Shown here piece by piece: positions 25,371-34,233 of a DNA stretch of 64,000 nucleotides; within the stretch, counting starts at the first letter, position 1; the number at the start of each line of letters is the position of its first letter. Where the stretch lies: the NCBI RefSeq assembly GCF_015668195.1, contig NZ_JADPFC010000001.1:1061642-1125641 (forward strand). Reading direction: 5' to 3'. Under the pieces are notes generated by a model. It searched no databases. It saw nothing but the letters and a program-made list of their open reading frames with translations, and was not told the origin of the DNA. Both the position numbers and the translations under genes were made by a program. This DNA is from Romboutsia_C sp015668195 (GTDB lineage: Bacteria > Bacillota > Clostridia > Peptostreptococcales > Peptostreptococcaceae).

Positions 25371-26261
25371 ATGAGTAGTAAACAAGAAGTTATTATGCAA
25401 GTTGCTCAAAAATGCTTTAATAAGCAAGGATTAAAATATACATCAATAGATGATATCGTAAAAGAATGTAAGATATCTAAATCTACATTTTATAAGCATT
25501 TTTCAACTAAAGAGGACCTAGTCTGGGAAATGCTAATTTATTCTAACAAAAAATTTTCTAATGCATCTATATTGATAGATACTGATGATAGCAAAACGCC
25601 ACATGAAAAGTTAAAAGAAAAAATAAAGCTTGTATCAGATTATCTAAAATATAACTATTCTTTTAACTCACATATCCTAGGAGAATTTTCAGAAATTAAA
25701 GGTAGTTCTTTAATAGAGATAAGAAATAACTTAAGGTCTAATATAATAAACTGTTATAAAATTCCTTTAATATTAGTTTATGGTGAGGAAATAACTCCTT
25801 TTATATGGGAGTTATTATTTGTTATAGATAGTTTAGTTCATGAATTTAATCTTGTAATGAAAATGAATAAAAGAAATATTAGTGAAGAATACATATTCGA
25901 GTTTATAACTAGACAAATAGATTTAAATATAAAAAATCTAAGATACAATAAAAGTATTATAAATGAGAGTATTTTTTACTCTATAGATGAAATTGGTGAA
26001 AATAATTATAAAGATTCTATAAAAGATGTATTTTTAAATGTAGTATATTCTATAAAGGAATACACTAAGTTAAATGAAAATGAGAAACTCTCTGAAGCAA
26101 TTATAAAAATAGAAGAAGAATTTAATTTAGGTAACTATAATTCATTGACTATGGATGCTATGATAGCATACTTAGAAAAGCAAGAACCTCTAAGGGAATA
26201 TGCAGCAAAATTAAGTAGATTAATATCTAAGTTAGGAGAGGATATAATAAATGGAGAATAA
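25371..26261 (+). CDS. TetR/AcrR-family transcriptional regulator
   Basis: A 296-residue regulator. The N-terminal 60 residues are a TetR helix-turn-helix (IMQVAQKCFNKQGLKYTSI followed by IVKECKISKSTFYKHFSTKE). The long C-terminal ligand domain is variable and larger than the usual 200-residue family size. The ATG has an AAGAGGTGA site. It overlaps the MFS efflux gene by 11 bases, so the two are co-expressed. It probably represses the operon through the dyad just upstream and is released by a pump substrate. Confidence 0.9.
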   Translation: MSSKQEVIMQVAQKCFNKQGLKYTSIDDIVKECKISKSTFYKHFSTKEDLVWEMLIYSNKKFSNASILIDTDDSKTPHEKLKEKIKLVSDYLKYNYSFNSHILGEFSEIKGSSLIEIRNNLRSNIINCYKIPLILVYGEEITPFIWELLFVIDSLVHEFNLVMKMNKRNISEEYIFEFITRQIDLNIKNLRYNKSIINESIFYSIDEIGENNYKDSIKDVFLNVVYSIKEYTKLNENEKLSEAIIKIEEEFNLGNYNSLTMDAMIAYLEKQEPLREYAAKLSRLISKLGEDIINGE

Positions 26262-27672
26262 AAAATTAAGGAATTTAATAGTTTCAGTACTAATGTTAGG
26301 TTCGTTTTTAACAGGACTTAATCAAACTGTACTAACTTCAGCGCTACCGAGTATAATGCATGATTTTTCTGTAAATGCAGATACAGCTCAATGGTTAACA
26401 TCAATTTATATGCTTGTTTTAGGTATTATGATCCCTGCAACAGCATATTTAATAAGTAACTTTTCAACTAAAAAGCTATATATTAGTGCTATGTTACTAT
26501 TTTCTATTGGATGTACAATATCTATATTTACAAATAACTTCTCATTGCTAGTAGTATCTAGAGTCTTTCAAGCAATGGCTTCTGGAATAATAATGCAATT
26601 AGTTCAAGTTGCAATGCTAAACCTATACCCTAAGGAAGAAAGAGGAGCTGCAATGGGTATGTATGGTTTTGTTGTCGGTGTTGCTCCAGCAATAGGACCA
26701 ACATTAGCTGGATATGTAATAGATAACTTTGGATGGAGAATTTTATTTTATATTTTGGCATTTATTGCAGTGTTAGATATGATATTTGCACACTTTACAT
26801 TAAAAAATATTACAGAAATTAAAAAATCTAAACTTGAATTTATATCTCTAATATTATCAACTTTAGGATTTGGAGGATTATTAGCAGGGGTTTCTAATAT
26901 TGGATCGTATGGAATATCAAATCCTATAACATATATACCAATAGTAGTTGGAATTATATCACTTATACTATTTGTAATAAGACAATACAAGGTTGAGGTA
27001 CCACTTTTAAACCTTAGAGTATTTAAAAGTAAACAGTTTGTAGTATCAGTTATATTGCTAATGATTACTTATGGAGCATTTACATCTGCAACTATGATTT
27101 TATCTTTATATATACAATCAGCAAGAAAGATGTCAGCTATGGTACCAGGATTAATGATGCTTCCAGGTTCAATACTTATGTCTTTATTAAGCCCAGTATC
27201 AGGACGTATGCTTGATAAATATGGAGCAAGAATTCCAGTTTTATCAGGATTTTTATGTTTAGGGATAGGTACATTTGCATTTTCAAACTTAAGTGAAACA
27301 ACATCTATTTTAACATTAACTATTATGTATTCATTTAGAATGCTAGGAATAACATTTTTATTAATGCCAGTTACAACTTGGGGACTTAATTCACTTAAAC
27401 AATCTGAACTAGCAGATGGTAGTGCTATAAGTTCAACACTTAGACAAGTTTCTGGAGCAATAGGTGCATCTATGCTTATATCTATAATGACACATGTATC
27501 AAATAGTAGTTTAAATACGTCTCGAGTTCTTTCTGATATAAAAGGAATGGATGCTGCATTTAGAGTGGCTACTATATTAGTAGTAATTGGATTAATAATT
27601 GCAATAATATATGTAAAAGATAATAAGAAAAAATCTAAAAAAGCATGTAACGAGAATTTGGCATTAGAATAA
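26251..27672 (+). CDS. MFS drug efflux transporter, DHA2 (EmrB/QacA-like) type
   Basis: A 473-residue transporter with about 14 membrane helices. Key segments are the first-helix GLNQTVLTSALPSIMHDF, the loop motif VSRVFQAMASGIIMQLVQVA and motif C GFVVGVAPAIGPTLAGYV, the antiporter signature. Expected to export lipophilic drugs or cations in exchange for protons; the actual substrate is unknown. Start ATG overlaps the regulator's stop, with a GGAGAGGA site inside its 3' end. A hairpin terminator follows. Confidence 0.9.
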   Translation: MENKKLRNLIVSVLMLGSFLTGLNQTVLTSALPSIMHDFSVNADTAQWLTSIYMLVLGIMIPATAYLISNFSTKKLYISAMLLFSIGCTISIFTNNFSLLVVSRVFQAMASGIIMQLVQVAMLNLYPKEERGAAMGMYGFVVGVAPAIGPTLAGYVIDNFGWRILFYILAFIAVLDMIFAHFTLKNITEIKKSKLEFISLILSTLGFGGLLAGVSNIGSYGISNPITYIPIVVGIISLILFVIRQYKVEVPLLNLRVFKSKQFVVSVILLMITYGAFTSATMILSLYIQSARKMSAMVPGLMMLPGSILMSLLSPVSGRMLDKYGARIPVLSGFLCLGIGTFAFSNLSETTSILTLTIMYSFRMLGITFLLMPVTTWGLNSLKQSELADGSAISSTLRQVSGAIGASMLISIMTHVSNSSLNTSRVLSDIKGMDAAFRVATILVVIGLIIAIIYVKDNKKKSKKACNENLALE

Positions 27673-27722
27673 ATTATATATTTTATTAACAGTTATAATA
27701 AAATATATAAACTTAAATAATA

Positions 27723-27757
27723 AAAAGATGGTGTCGTAAAATCCGATACCATCTTTT
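27723..27757. terminator. Bidirectional terminator between converging genes
   Basis: Arms AAAAGATGGTGTCG (27723-27736) and CGATACCATCTTTT (27744-27757) pair with one wobble. It lies between the MFS gene on plus and the zinc-ribbon gene on minus. Confidence 0.85.
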
Positions 27758-27763
27758 GTGTAT

Positions 27764-28246
27764 TTATTTTAATTTTTCTACTTCTTCTATAGTAAGTCCA
27801 GTTTTTTGTGCTATTACTTCAACAGGTAATACATCTAGTAATTCCTTTGCAATTTCTGTAGCCTTTTCTTTTCTTCCTTGTTCTATTCCATTTTTTCCAA
27901 GCTCCAAATCCTCTAGAGATTTGTTAATTTCTTCAGGTTTATCATAATTAAAATAATTTCTGTTTTCTAAATCAATAAATTCTATATCATCTACATCTAA
28001 AGATACTTTTTCTTTCTTTTCGATTTTTCTTCCGATTTCATTATCTAACTTTCCTACTTTGTTACAGCAATTCATTTTGACAAAGTATGTTTTGTTCCAT
28101 TTAAAAAGAGGTATGAAGAAAAACATAAAATACCAATATGATATATATACTTCTACATGTCCATACTTTCCACAGCATCTGCATATAGTAAATTCATCAA
28201 AATCTAGTTTTTTCTCTTCTTGACTTACACCCATTATAAAAAACAT
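27764..28246 (-). CDS. Zinc-ribbon protein with Rpn/PD-(D/E)XK-type C-terminal tail
   Basis: A 160-residue protein. The N-terminal part has a split zinc-ribbon (TICRCCGKYGHVEVY, then MNCCNKVG about 30 residues later) interrupted by an aromatic, hydrophobic stretch (YISYWYFMFFFIPLFKW). The C-terminal 45 residues (EQGRKEKATEIAKELLDVLP, then IAQKTGLTIEEVEKLK) match the tail commonly found on Rpn-family recombination proteins and transposase-like nucleases. No nuclease core is present, so this is either a small adaptor or a fusion using that tail. Start ATG at 28246 has GGAGG. Confidence 0.6.
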   Translation of the reverse strand: MFFIMGVSQEEKKLDFDEFTICRCCGKYGHVEVYISYWYFMFFFIPLFKWNKTYFVKMNCCNKVGKLDNEIGRKIEKKEKVSLDVDDIEFIDLENRNYFNYDKPEEINKSLEDLELGKNGIEQGRKEKATEIAKELLDVLPVEVIAQKTGLTIEEVEKLK

Positions 28247-28338
28247 TTGTTTCCTCCAATAGTATTACTGATATTTAGTAATATTATACCAAATTAATTA
28301 CTTTTAAAATACTAATTCTATTTTTATTGTTAGATAAT

Positions 28339-28815
28339 TTATGAAACCTTATGAATTTCTACTTTTTCTGTTTTTTTACTTAAGTTTTTATAATATGTCC
28401 TAAATAAAGAAGAAACTACTATAACACCAAGGGCTATAGAGCCACTTGCAAATAAAACATTAGCTCCTGTGGTAAATGATTCTTGGAAATTTCCTTCTAT
28501 AACATAATACATTGTGTTGTATAATCCAAGACCTGGAATTAAAGTTATTATTCCTGGAACTACAAATAATATAGTAGGCTTTTTCATCTTTCTTGCTAAG
28601 ATCTCACATAATAGGGCTGCAATTGATGCTGCTATAAAGTTTGCACTCATCATATCAAAATTAATTCTCATTAAAATTATATATATAGTCCATGATATCA
28701 TTCCTACAGCACCAGATATATATAGTGTTTTTTTAGGTGCATTTAAAAATACTGCAAAACCAACTGCTGCTAAGTATGAAAATATTATATGTATATACAT
28801 TGGCATCCAAATCAT
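28339..28815 (-). CDS. ThrE-family threonine/serine exporter, small subunit (YjjB/DUF3815-like)
   Basis: A 158-residue protein with about five membrane helices, including LPF-type FVVPGIITLIPGLGLYNTMYYVIEG, the hallmark of the C-terminal ThrE half. It starts at the ATG at 28815, which overlaps the upstream stop (TAATG) and has GGGAGG nine bases before; the longer reading to 28833 is unlikely. Together with the preceding gene it makes a split exporter as in E. coli YjjP/YjjB, where it exports a dicarboxylate or amino acid. Confidence 0.85.
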   Translation of the reverse strand: MIWMPMYIHIIFSYLAAVGFAVFLNAPKKTLYISGAVGMISWTIYIILMRINFDMMSANFIAASIAALLCEILARKMKKPTILFVVPGIITLIPGLGLYNTMYYVIEGNFQESFTTGANVLFASGSIALGVIVVSSLFRTYYKNLSKKTEKVEIHKVS

Positions 28816-29603
28816 TATAACAATCCTCCCCATTTTACATATATATTCATTGACATACCAACACCAACTGCAATAGCTGTGGCAATAACTCCTGCATCAA
28901 TTGCTCTTCCTACCCCTGACATTAACTCCCCTGATACTAAATCTCTTATGGCTTTTATAAAAGGAACTCCTGGTAAAAGTGGCATTATAGATCCTACTAT
29001 TAGCATCTTTGGCGTATTTAATATACCTAGTTCTACAAGACCTATTCCACAAAATCCTATAATTATAGATGAAATTAATGTTGCAAAAACAGGTATATTT
29101 GTTATTTTTTTTACCTTATTATAAGTAATCATAGCTATTACTGATGTTATAAGAGTTAGCATAAATGTTATTACGTTATCTCCTCCAACTAATACGGCAA
29201 AACTAGAAGAACCTATTGCAGTCCATATATTTACCTCTCTTTGTGTATGTGGTGATTTATCTTCTAAATTTTTTAATTCTGCTATTGCATCATCTATTGA
29301 CATATCTATATCATTAACAAATTTTCTTGAAAATTCATTAAGTAAGTCAATTTTATTTAAATTTATACACCTATTTTCTATTACTTTCATAAATGTATAT
29401 CCATCAAATCTATCATCAGAAACTATAATGGTATTGGGTGCCATAAACACATTTATATGAGAAAATCCTCTAGATTTACAAATTCGTTTTACAGTATCGT
29501 CTACTCTGTAAGTTTCTGCTCCATTACTAAGCATTAATTGCCCTATAAATGTGGCTAATCTCAAGACATCCTTTTTGTATTTGTAATTAATACTTTCTGC
29601 CAT
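28815..29603 (-). CDS. ThrE-family threonine/serine exporter, large subunit (YjjP/DUF1212-like)
   Basis: A 262-residue protein. The soluble N-terminal portion has LMLSNGAETYRVDDTVKRIC and INVFMAPNTIIVSDD, the DUF1212 signature. About five helices follow, with IMPLLPGVPFIKAIRDLVSG near residue 215. Start ATG at 29603 is preceded by AGGGGGT; a start at 29618 would have no good site. Translationally coupled to the small subunit. Substrate is unproven. Confidence 0.87.
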   Translation of the reverse strand: MAESINYKYKKDVLRLATFIGQLMLSNGAETYRVDDTVKRICKSRGFSHINVFMAPNTIIVSDDRFDGYTFMKVIENRCINLNKIDLLNEFSRKFVNDIDMSIDDAIAELKNLEDKSPHTQREVNIWTAIGSSSFAVLVGGDNVITFMLTLITSVIAMITYNKVKKITNIPVFATLISSIIIGFCGIGLVELGILNTPKMLIVGSIMPLLPGVPFIKAIRDLVSGELMSGVGRAIDAGVIATAIAVGVGMSMNIYVKWGGLL

Positions 29604-29797
29604 AGTTGACCCCCTCATTTACATATTATTTTTATTAGAAATTAATTATATCACTTCTATTTAGATATATAAAGTAAAATTTTTACACTTTAAAATAATT
29701 AATATTTTTAAATATTTTAAAATACTTTTCATTATTATAAATAATTAAATCAGTGAAATTATATTTAAGAATGCTTCATTTCTATTAATAGTTTATT

Positions 29798-29846
29798 ATT
29801 ATAAAAAAGATAGAGTCGCAAAATACAACTCTATCTTTTTTATAAT
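29798..29846. terminator. Strong terminator after the ABC-F gene
   Basis: Perfect 19-base arms (29798-29816 and 29828-29846; core AAAAAAGATAGAGT) with an 11-base loop and A/T runs on both sides. The rest of the 29604-29911 interval is AT-rich and shows no other feature apart from the presumed ThrE promoter. Confidence 0.85.
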
Positions 29847-29911
29847 AATTCAATTTTATTTATCATTAAATAATATAATAAAATTGTAAATACATTTAAT
29901 ATATACTCTTT

Positions 29912-31477
29912 CTATATTATATCTATAATTTTAGTAGCTATCTTATCCCCAAAACATTTATCATGTTCTACAAAGAGCATAGTGGGTTTTTCTTCAAGAA
30001 TCATGTTTTCTATTTGTATACGTGAAATTACATCAATAAAATTAAGTGGCTCATCCCAAATATATAGTTGAGCTTGTTCGCACAAACTTGTAGCAATAAG
30101 TAGTTTTTTCTTTTGTCCCTCACTCCACTGTTCTATATTCTTTTCAAATTGAATATTATTAACACCTAATTGATTCAAACTACTTTTTAAATGCTGCATA
30201 TTTATTCTTTTTTTTACGGAAAAATCTTCAATTTTTCCTTTTAAAAAACCTGTTTCTTGAGAAACATATGATATATTATTTATCTTTTCTACATAACCTG
30301 TATGATTAATTTCTTCACCCATTAATAACTTTATTAAGCTTGATTTACCGCATCCATTTTTTCCTCTTAGCCAAATACGCTCTCCCGGTTTAATTTTAAA
30401 ACTTATTGGTTTTTTAAATATTTCATTTTGATATACTATTTGTAAGTCTACTACCTCTAATAACTTATCTGAGCTTGCCTCTATATTGCCTATTTTGAGT
30501 TTTTCTACCTGTTCTATATTTTTTAACAATTTAGATTTTTCTTCTATAGCTTTGTTTTGACGTTTTTCTAAAGATTTAGCTCTTTTCATCATCTTTGATG
30601 CTTTATGACCAATATATCCCCTATCTACAGGACCACATCCTATTTTGGTGGATTCTAATTTATTAGACCAGTTAGATTTTTGTTTGGCTGCTCCTTTAAG
30701 TCTTTTAATATCTTTAAGCAATTTCTCGTTTTCTGCTTTTTCAAACTCATCTCGTCTATCATTATTTAATTGCCATGTAGAGTAATTACCTTTTTGTATG
30801 TCTATATTACTTTTATTAATAGATAAAACATGATTAATTACTTTATCTAAAAAATTTCTATCATGTGAAACTAATATAAAACCTTTCTTATTATTTAAAT
30901 ATCTTGCTACACATTCTCTACCCTCTGCATCTAAATGATTAGTAGGTTCATCAATAAGTAAAAAGTTATTTTTTCTAAGAAATAATGCTACTAATAGTAG
31001 CTTTGTACGCTCACCAGAACTTAATGTTTTAAAATTTCTATTAAGTATCTCTGGTTCTAACCCGATTTTTCTTACTTCTTTTTCTATCATTTCATTAATA
31101 ATATATCCATCATATCTTATAAATCTATCTAATACTTCCCCATATTCTTTTATATATTTAATATTACTTGAATATTCTTTTAATTCTTTTTCCCACTTAG
31201 TAAAAGGTGCTATTGCCTGTCTCATAACTTCTAAAGCTACTTGATTATCATTATCTACATCCATAGGAAAATAATCAAAGCTTACTGGACTTATTATTTT
31301 CCCACTATATTTATATTCTCCTTTTAGTAATTTTAAAAAAGTTGTTTTTCCTCGACCATTTCTACCTATTAATCCAAGTTTCCAGTCTGTATCTATATTT
31401 ATAGATACATTTTTAAATATATCATCTCCATGATTATCATATTGAAAGCTTAAATTATTTATTTTAATTTGTGCCAT
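29912..31477 (-). CDS. ABC-F ribosome-protection protein (Lsa/Vga-like)
   Basis: A 521-residue cytoplasmic protein with two ABC domains and no membrane part. The first has GLIGRNGRGKTTF, LSSGERTKLLL and LIDEPTNHLD; the second has WLRGKNGCGKSSL, the deviant signature WSEGQKKKLLIA and WDEPLNFID. That deviant second domain plus a basic interdomain linker (about residues 250-325) is typical of antibiotic-resistance ABC-F proteins acting against lincosamides, pleuromutilins or streptogramin A. Drug specificity cannot be read from sequence. The ATG at 31477 has AAAGGAG nine bases upstream. Expression is probably controlled by the leader described next. Confidence 0.88.
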   Translation of the reverse strand: MAQIKINNLSFQYDNHGDDIFKNVSINIDTDWKLGLIGRNGRGKTTFLKLLKGEYKYSGKIISPVSFDYFPMDVDNDNQVALEVMRQAIAPFTKWEKELKEYSSNIKYIKEYGEVLDRFIRYDGYIINEMIEKEVRKIGLEPEILNRNFKTLSSGERTKLLLVALFLRKNNFLLIDEPTNHLDAEGRECVARYLNNKKGFILVSHDRNFLDKVINHVLSINKSNIDIQKGNYSTWQLNNDRRDEFEKAENEKLLKDIKRLKGAAKQKSNWSNKLESTKIGCGPVDRGYIGHKASKMMKRAKSLEKRQNKAIEEKSKLLKNIEQVEKLKIGNIEASSDKLLEVVDLQIVYQNEIFKKPISFKIKPGERIWLRGKNGCGKSSLIKLLMGEEINHTGYVEKINNISYVSQETGFLKGKIEDFSVKKRINMQHLKSSLNQLGVNNIQFEKNIEQWSEGQKKKLLIATSLCEQAQLYIWDEPLNFIDVISRIQIENMILEEKPTMLFVEHDKCFGDKIATKIIDII

Positions 31478-31493
31478 AATTATCATCTCCTTT

Positions 31494-31559
31494 GTTAAGG
31501 AAATAAAAAAACTTCCTTAACTTAAATAGTACTTTTACTACTTAAAAGATAAGAAAGTT
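31494..31559 (-). promoter_or_regulatory. Attenuator: overlapping terminator and antiterminator hairpins before the ABC-F gene
   Basis: Reading on minus: segment 31559-31546 (AACTTTCTTATCTT) can pair with 31523-31510 (AAGTTAAGGAAGTT), 13 pairs with one mismatch, followed at once by a T run: a terminator. The same 3' arm can instead pair downstream (GTTAAGGAA at 31521-31513 with TTCCTTAAC at 31502-31494), a structure that abolishes the terminator and ends beside the AAAGGAG site (31493-31487). An 11-bp hairpin (31584-31612) precedes. The two folds are mutually exclusive, the hallmark of attenuation. Confidence 0.72.
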
Positions 31560-31631
31560 ATTATATTTAAATATTATGACATGCAAATAAAAGCTATGAT
31601 TGCTTTTATTTGAGTGATTTATTTATAACAT

Positions 31632-31742
31632 TTAATCTTATTCTTAACTTTAAGTAGTTTATAGGGTAGCTTAATAAAACATCTATTTTTGATGCTTTAA
31701 AACCTAATTAAACTATATTATTGTTATTTTGAATAAGATTAA
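31632..31742 (-). repeat. Long-range 12-base inverted repeat in the ABC-F leader
   Basis: TTAATCTTATTC at 31632-31643 and GAATAAGATTAA at 31731-31742 are exact complements 87 bases apart. In the transcript they can pair over the intervening leader. The promoter-distal arm touches the stop codon of the mini-ORF, which suggests coupling between its translation and leader folding. Confidence 0.6.
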
Positions 31743-31750
31743 TTGTTCAT
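31739..31750 (-). CDS. Leader mini-ORF (Met-Asn-Asn-stop) of the ABC-F attenuator
   Basis: ATG at 31750, two AAT/AAC codons and TAA at 31739, preceded ten bases upstream by AGAGGTG (31767-31761). Its stop overlaps the 12-base element 31742-31731, whose exact complement lies at 31643-31632. A ribosome paused on the leader would mask that element. Such tiny leaders are known in front of several resistance ABC-F genes. No translation evidence is available here. Confidence 0.5.
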   Translation of the reverse strand: MNN

Positions 31751-31862
31751 TTTATCTAATCACCTCTATATGTATTTTATATTATTATAATATTATGGTA
31801 ACTTAATTTCAAGTACTCATATGAATTTAAAGGATTCTATAAATTAATTTTTTAAGATTTTA

Positions 31863-31897
31863 AATTAAAAAAGGATATGTAGTAAAACATATCCCTT
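31863..31897 (-). terminator. Terminator after the BFD-like gene
   Basis: Arms AAGGATATGT (31871-31880) and ACATATCCCTT (31887-31897). On the minus strand the stem is followed by TTTTTT. It lies 25 bases beyond the stop codon. Confidence 0.8.
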
Positions 31898-31921
31898 AAT
31901 TATAATAGAATTATAAATTAA

Positions 31922-32221
31922 TTATCTTTTATTTTCTATTATGTTTGATATAATACCTTTACATCTTCCACATCCAGTACCTGCTTTAGTAACTTCTCCA
32001 ACTTTTTCAACAGTGTCAGCTCCATTTTTTACTGCTTCTACTACTGTCTCTATTGATACATTTTTACATTTGCATGCATTCTTTATAAGAGCCTCTACTT
32101 CTTTAAGTTCTTCTTCATTTTCAATAACTATATCAGATATTTTTTTAAGTTCTTCAATAGTTCTAGCTCCCTGTGCTTGAGCCTTTCTAACTTTTGAATA
32201 TTTTTCCATATCTAGTGCCAT
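31922..32221 (-). CDS. BFD-like [2Fe-2S]-binding protein
   Basis: A 99-residue protein. Residues about 47-96 form a bacterioferritin-associated-ferredoxin-like domain with the CxC...CxxC ligand set (CKCKNVSIETVVEAVKNGAD, then TGCGRCKGII). The N-terminal 45 residues are a charged helical extension (ARTIEELKKISDIVIENEEE). Such domains bind one [2Fe-2S] cluster and serve iron storage, nitrogenase or redox regulators. No bacterioferritin is nearby, so the partner is unknown. Stand-alone, own terminator, AGGAGA site before the ATG. Confidence 0.82.
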   Translation of the reverse strand: MALDMEKYSKVRKAQAQGARTIEELKKISDIVIENEEELKEVEALIKNACKCKNVSIETVVEAVKNGADTVEKVGEVTKAGTGCGRCKGIISNIIENKR

Positions 32222-32381
32222 ATGTATTTCTCCTAACTTTTAAATTTATTACTTAATATATTATATTTATACCCAATATTAATATATAATAAGCAAAATT
32301 CTTTAGATTAAATATTTATCTAATATATAGTTTAAAAGTAGATTCCTAACTCTTTGTAATAAACATACTTTATAAATTTCA

Positions 32382-33410
32382 TTAAGTAAAATAAACTACA
32401 TTCTCTAAATTAAAGTTTATTTTTACATTTTGGTTAACTTCATAAAAATGCTTATTTGAACTAACCTTTATTATTGAATCTAATGTATCTACTTCATAAA
32501 TTGTATTTTCACCTAAATATGTTTTCTTTTTAATTTTTCCTATGACTCCACTTGGATAATTTTCATTATTAATTTCTATATTTTCCTTAGATATCATAAG
32601 TTCTACATTATCTAAACTTTCATTTTTATCAATATCTAAATTTAGCTTAATATATTCATTTTCAAATAATACACTATATATTTTACCACTTATATAATTT
32701 CTTTCTCCAAATATATTCGCAACTGCTTTGCTATTTGGTTTTTCATATAAGTTTTTTGGAGTATCAAATTGTTTTATTTCTCCATTTACCATAACTGCTA
32801 TTTTATCACTCATCATCAAAGCTTCTTCTTTGTCATGAGTTACTAATATTGTAGTTATTTTTAATTTTTTTTGTAAATTTAATACAAACTCTCTCATTTC
32901 TTGTCTTAAGTTTATATCTAAATTTGAAAAAGGCTCATCTAAAAGTAGCACCTTTGGATTTATCGCCAAACTCCTTGCTATTGCTACTCTTTGTTTTTGA
33001 CCTCCCGAAATTTGTGAGGGATACTTTTTTTCATATCCATTAAGTTTTACTAAATTTATTAATTCTTGTACTCTTTTATTTCTCTCAGTTTTTTTTATTT
33101 TCCTCATTTTAAGTCCAAACTCGATATTTTCGAACACATTCATATGAGGAAATAACAAATAATCTTGAAATACCATAGCTACATCTCGTTTTCCTGTAGG
33201 TGTATTTTTTATACTATTTCCATCAAATAATATATCTCCTTTATCAAAATCAAGTATTCCTGCTATTATTTTTAATGTGGTACTTTTACCACATCCTGAT
33301 GGTCCTAGTAAAGAAATTATTTCACCTTCATTTATTGATAAATTTATATTTTTTAATACATCTATATTTTTAAAACTTTTATTTAAGTTAACTATTTTAA
33401 CACTTGACAT
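32382..33410 (-). CDS. ABC transporter ATP-binding protein (PotA/ThiQ-like, with TOBE domain)
   Basis: A 342-residue ATPase. Walker A is LLGPSGCGKSTTLK, the signature is ISGGQKQRVAIARSLA, and Walker B is VLLLDEPFSNLD. The C-terminal 110 residues form a TOBE-like regulatory domain (GERNYISGKIYSV...). It energises import through the two permeases upstream in the same operon. E. coli YnjD lacks the TOBE part, so this subunit is longer than that analogue. Spacing to the permease is 20 bases. Confidence 0.9.
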   Translation of the reverse strand: MSSVKIVNLNKSFKNIDVLKNINLSINEGEIISLLGPSGCGKSTTLKIIAGILDFDKGDILFDGNSIKNTPTGKRDVAMVFQDYLLFPHMNVFENIEFGLKMRKIKKTERNKRVQELINLVKLNGYEKKYPSQISGGQKQRVAIARSLAINPKVLLLDEPFSNLDINLRQEMREFVLNLQKKLKITTILVTHDKEEALMMSDKIAVMVNGEIKQFDTPKNLYEKPNSKAVANIFGERNYISGKIYSVLFENEYIKLNLDIDKNESLDNVELMISKENIEINNENYPSGVIGKIKKKTYLGENTIYEVDTLDSIIKVSSNKHFYEVNQNVKINFNLENVVYFT

Positions 33411-33430
33411 TGTATTCTCCTTAAATTGGC

Positions 33431-34225
33431 TTATCCTAAAAAGTAATTGTTTTTATTATCTAAATAATACTTTTTTATTTTTCCTTCTACAAGTATTAGT
33501 ACCACTACACTTACAATTAAAAATACTAGACTGTATAGTGCTGCTACTGTTCTATCCCCACTTTGTATATATGGAAACATAACCATAGGATATGTAATTA
33601 TATTTCCTCCTCCTATTAGCATAGTTAAGAAGTATTGACTAAATGAAATTATAAAACACATACTAGATGCGCCTATTATTCCTGGAAGTATTAAAGGAAG
33701 TGTTATGTATCTAAATGTATTTATTGAATTTGCTCCTAGAAGCTTTGCTTGTATTTCTAATTTATCTCCTACTAAATTATATACATCAGCTATCATTTTT
33801 ACTGCATAAGGAATACAAGGAAGTATATTTATAATTATTACTCCTATTATGTTATTTGCTAGACCATTTCTTAAAAAGGTAATGTGAACCCCCATAGCTA
33901 TAGATATCATAGGTACAATTATTGGTGATAGCACTAAAATTTCAAATAGTTTCTTTCCTTTAAATTCATATATTGATATAGCTTTAGCTGCTGGTATGCT
34001 TATTATAATCGTTATTAATATCACTATTATTGATATTAATATACTATTAATTAGTATTTTTATATTATAAGTGTTTAATATATATTCAAATCCTCTTAAA
34101 GAATAGTCTGTAGGTATTAGCTTTGGATAAGTCCACCTACTAGTTATTGTCCATATTAATAGTATTGAAATTGGTATTATAAGTACTATTAATAATATAT
34201 CTAAAATTAATTTTTTACTTTTCAT
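33431..34225 (-). CDS. ABC transporter permease, second
   Basis: A 264-residue permease with six predicted helices and the EAA loop LEIQAKLLGANSINTFRYIT followed by LPLILPGI. That loop docks on the ATPase. It pairs with the permease eight bases upstream. In E. coli YnjC both permease halves are fused; here they are separate genes. Confidence 0.9.
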   Translation of the reverse strand: MKSKKLILDILLIVLIIPISILLIWTITSRWTYPKLIPTDYSLRGFEYILNTYNIKILINSILISIIVILITIIISIPAAKAISIYEFKGKKLFEILVLSPIIVPMISIAMGVHITFLRNGLANNIIGVIIINILPCIPYAVKMIADVYNLVGDKLEIQAKLLGANSINTFRYITLPLILPGIIGASSMCFIISFSQYFLTMLIGGGNIITYPMVMFPYIQSGDRTVAALYSLVFLIVSVVVLILVEGKIKKYYLDNKNNYFLG

Positions 34226-34233
34226 AATTTCAC

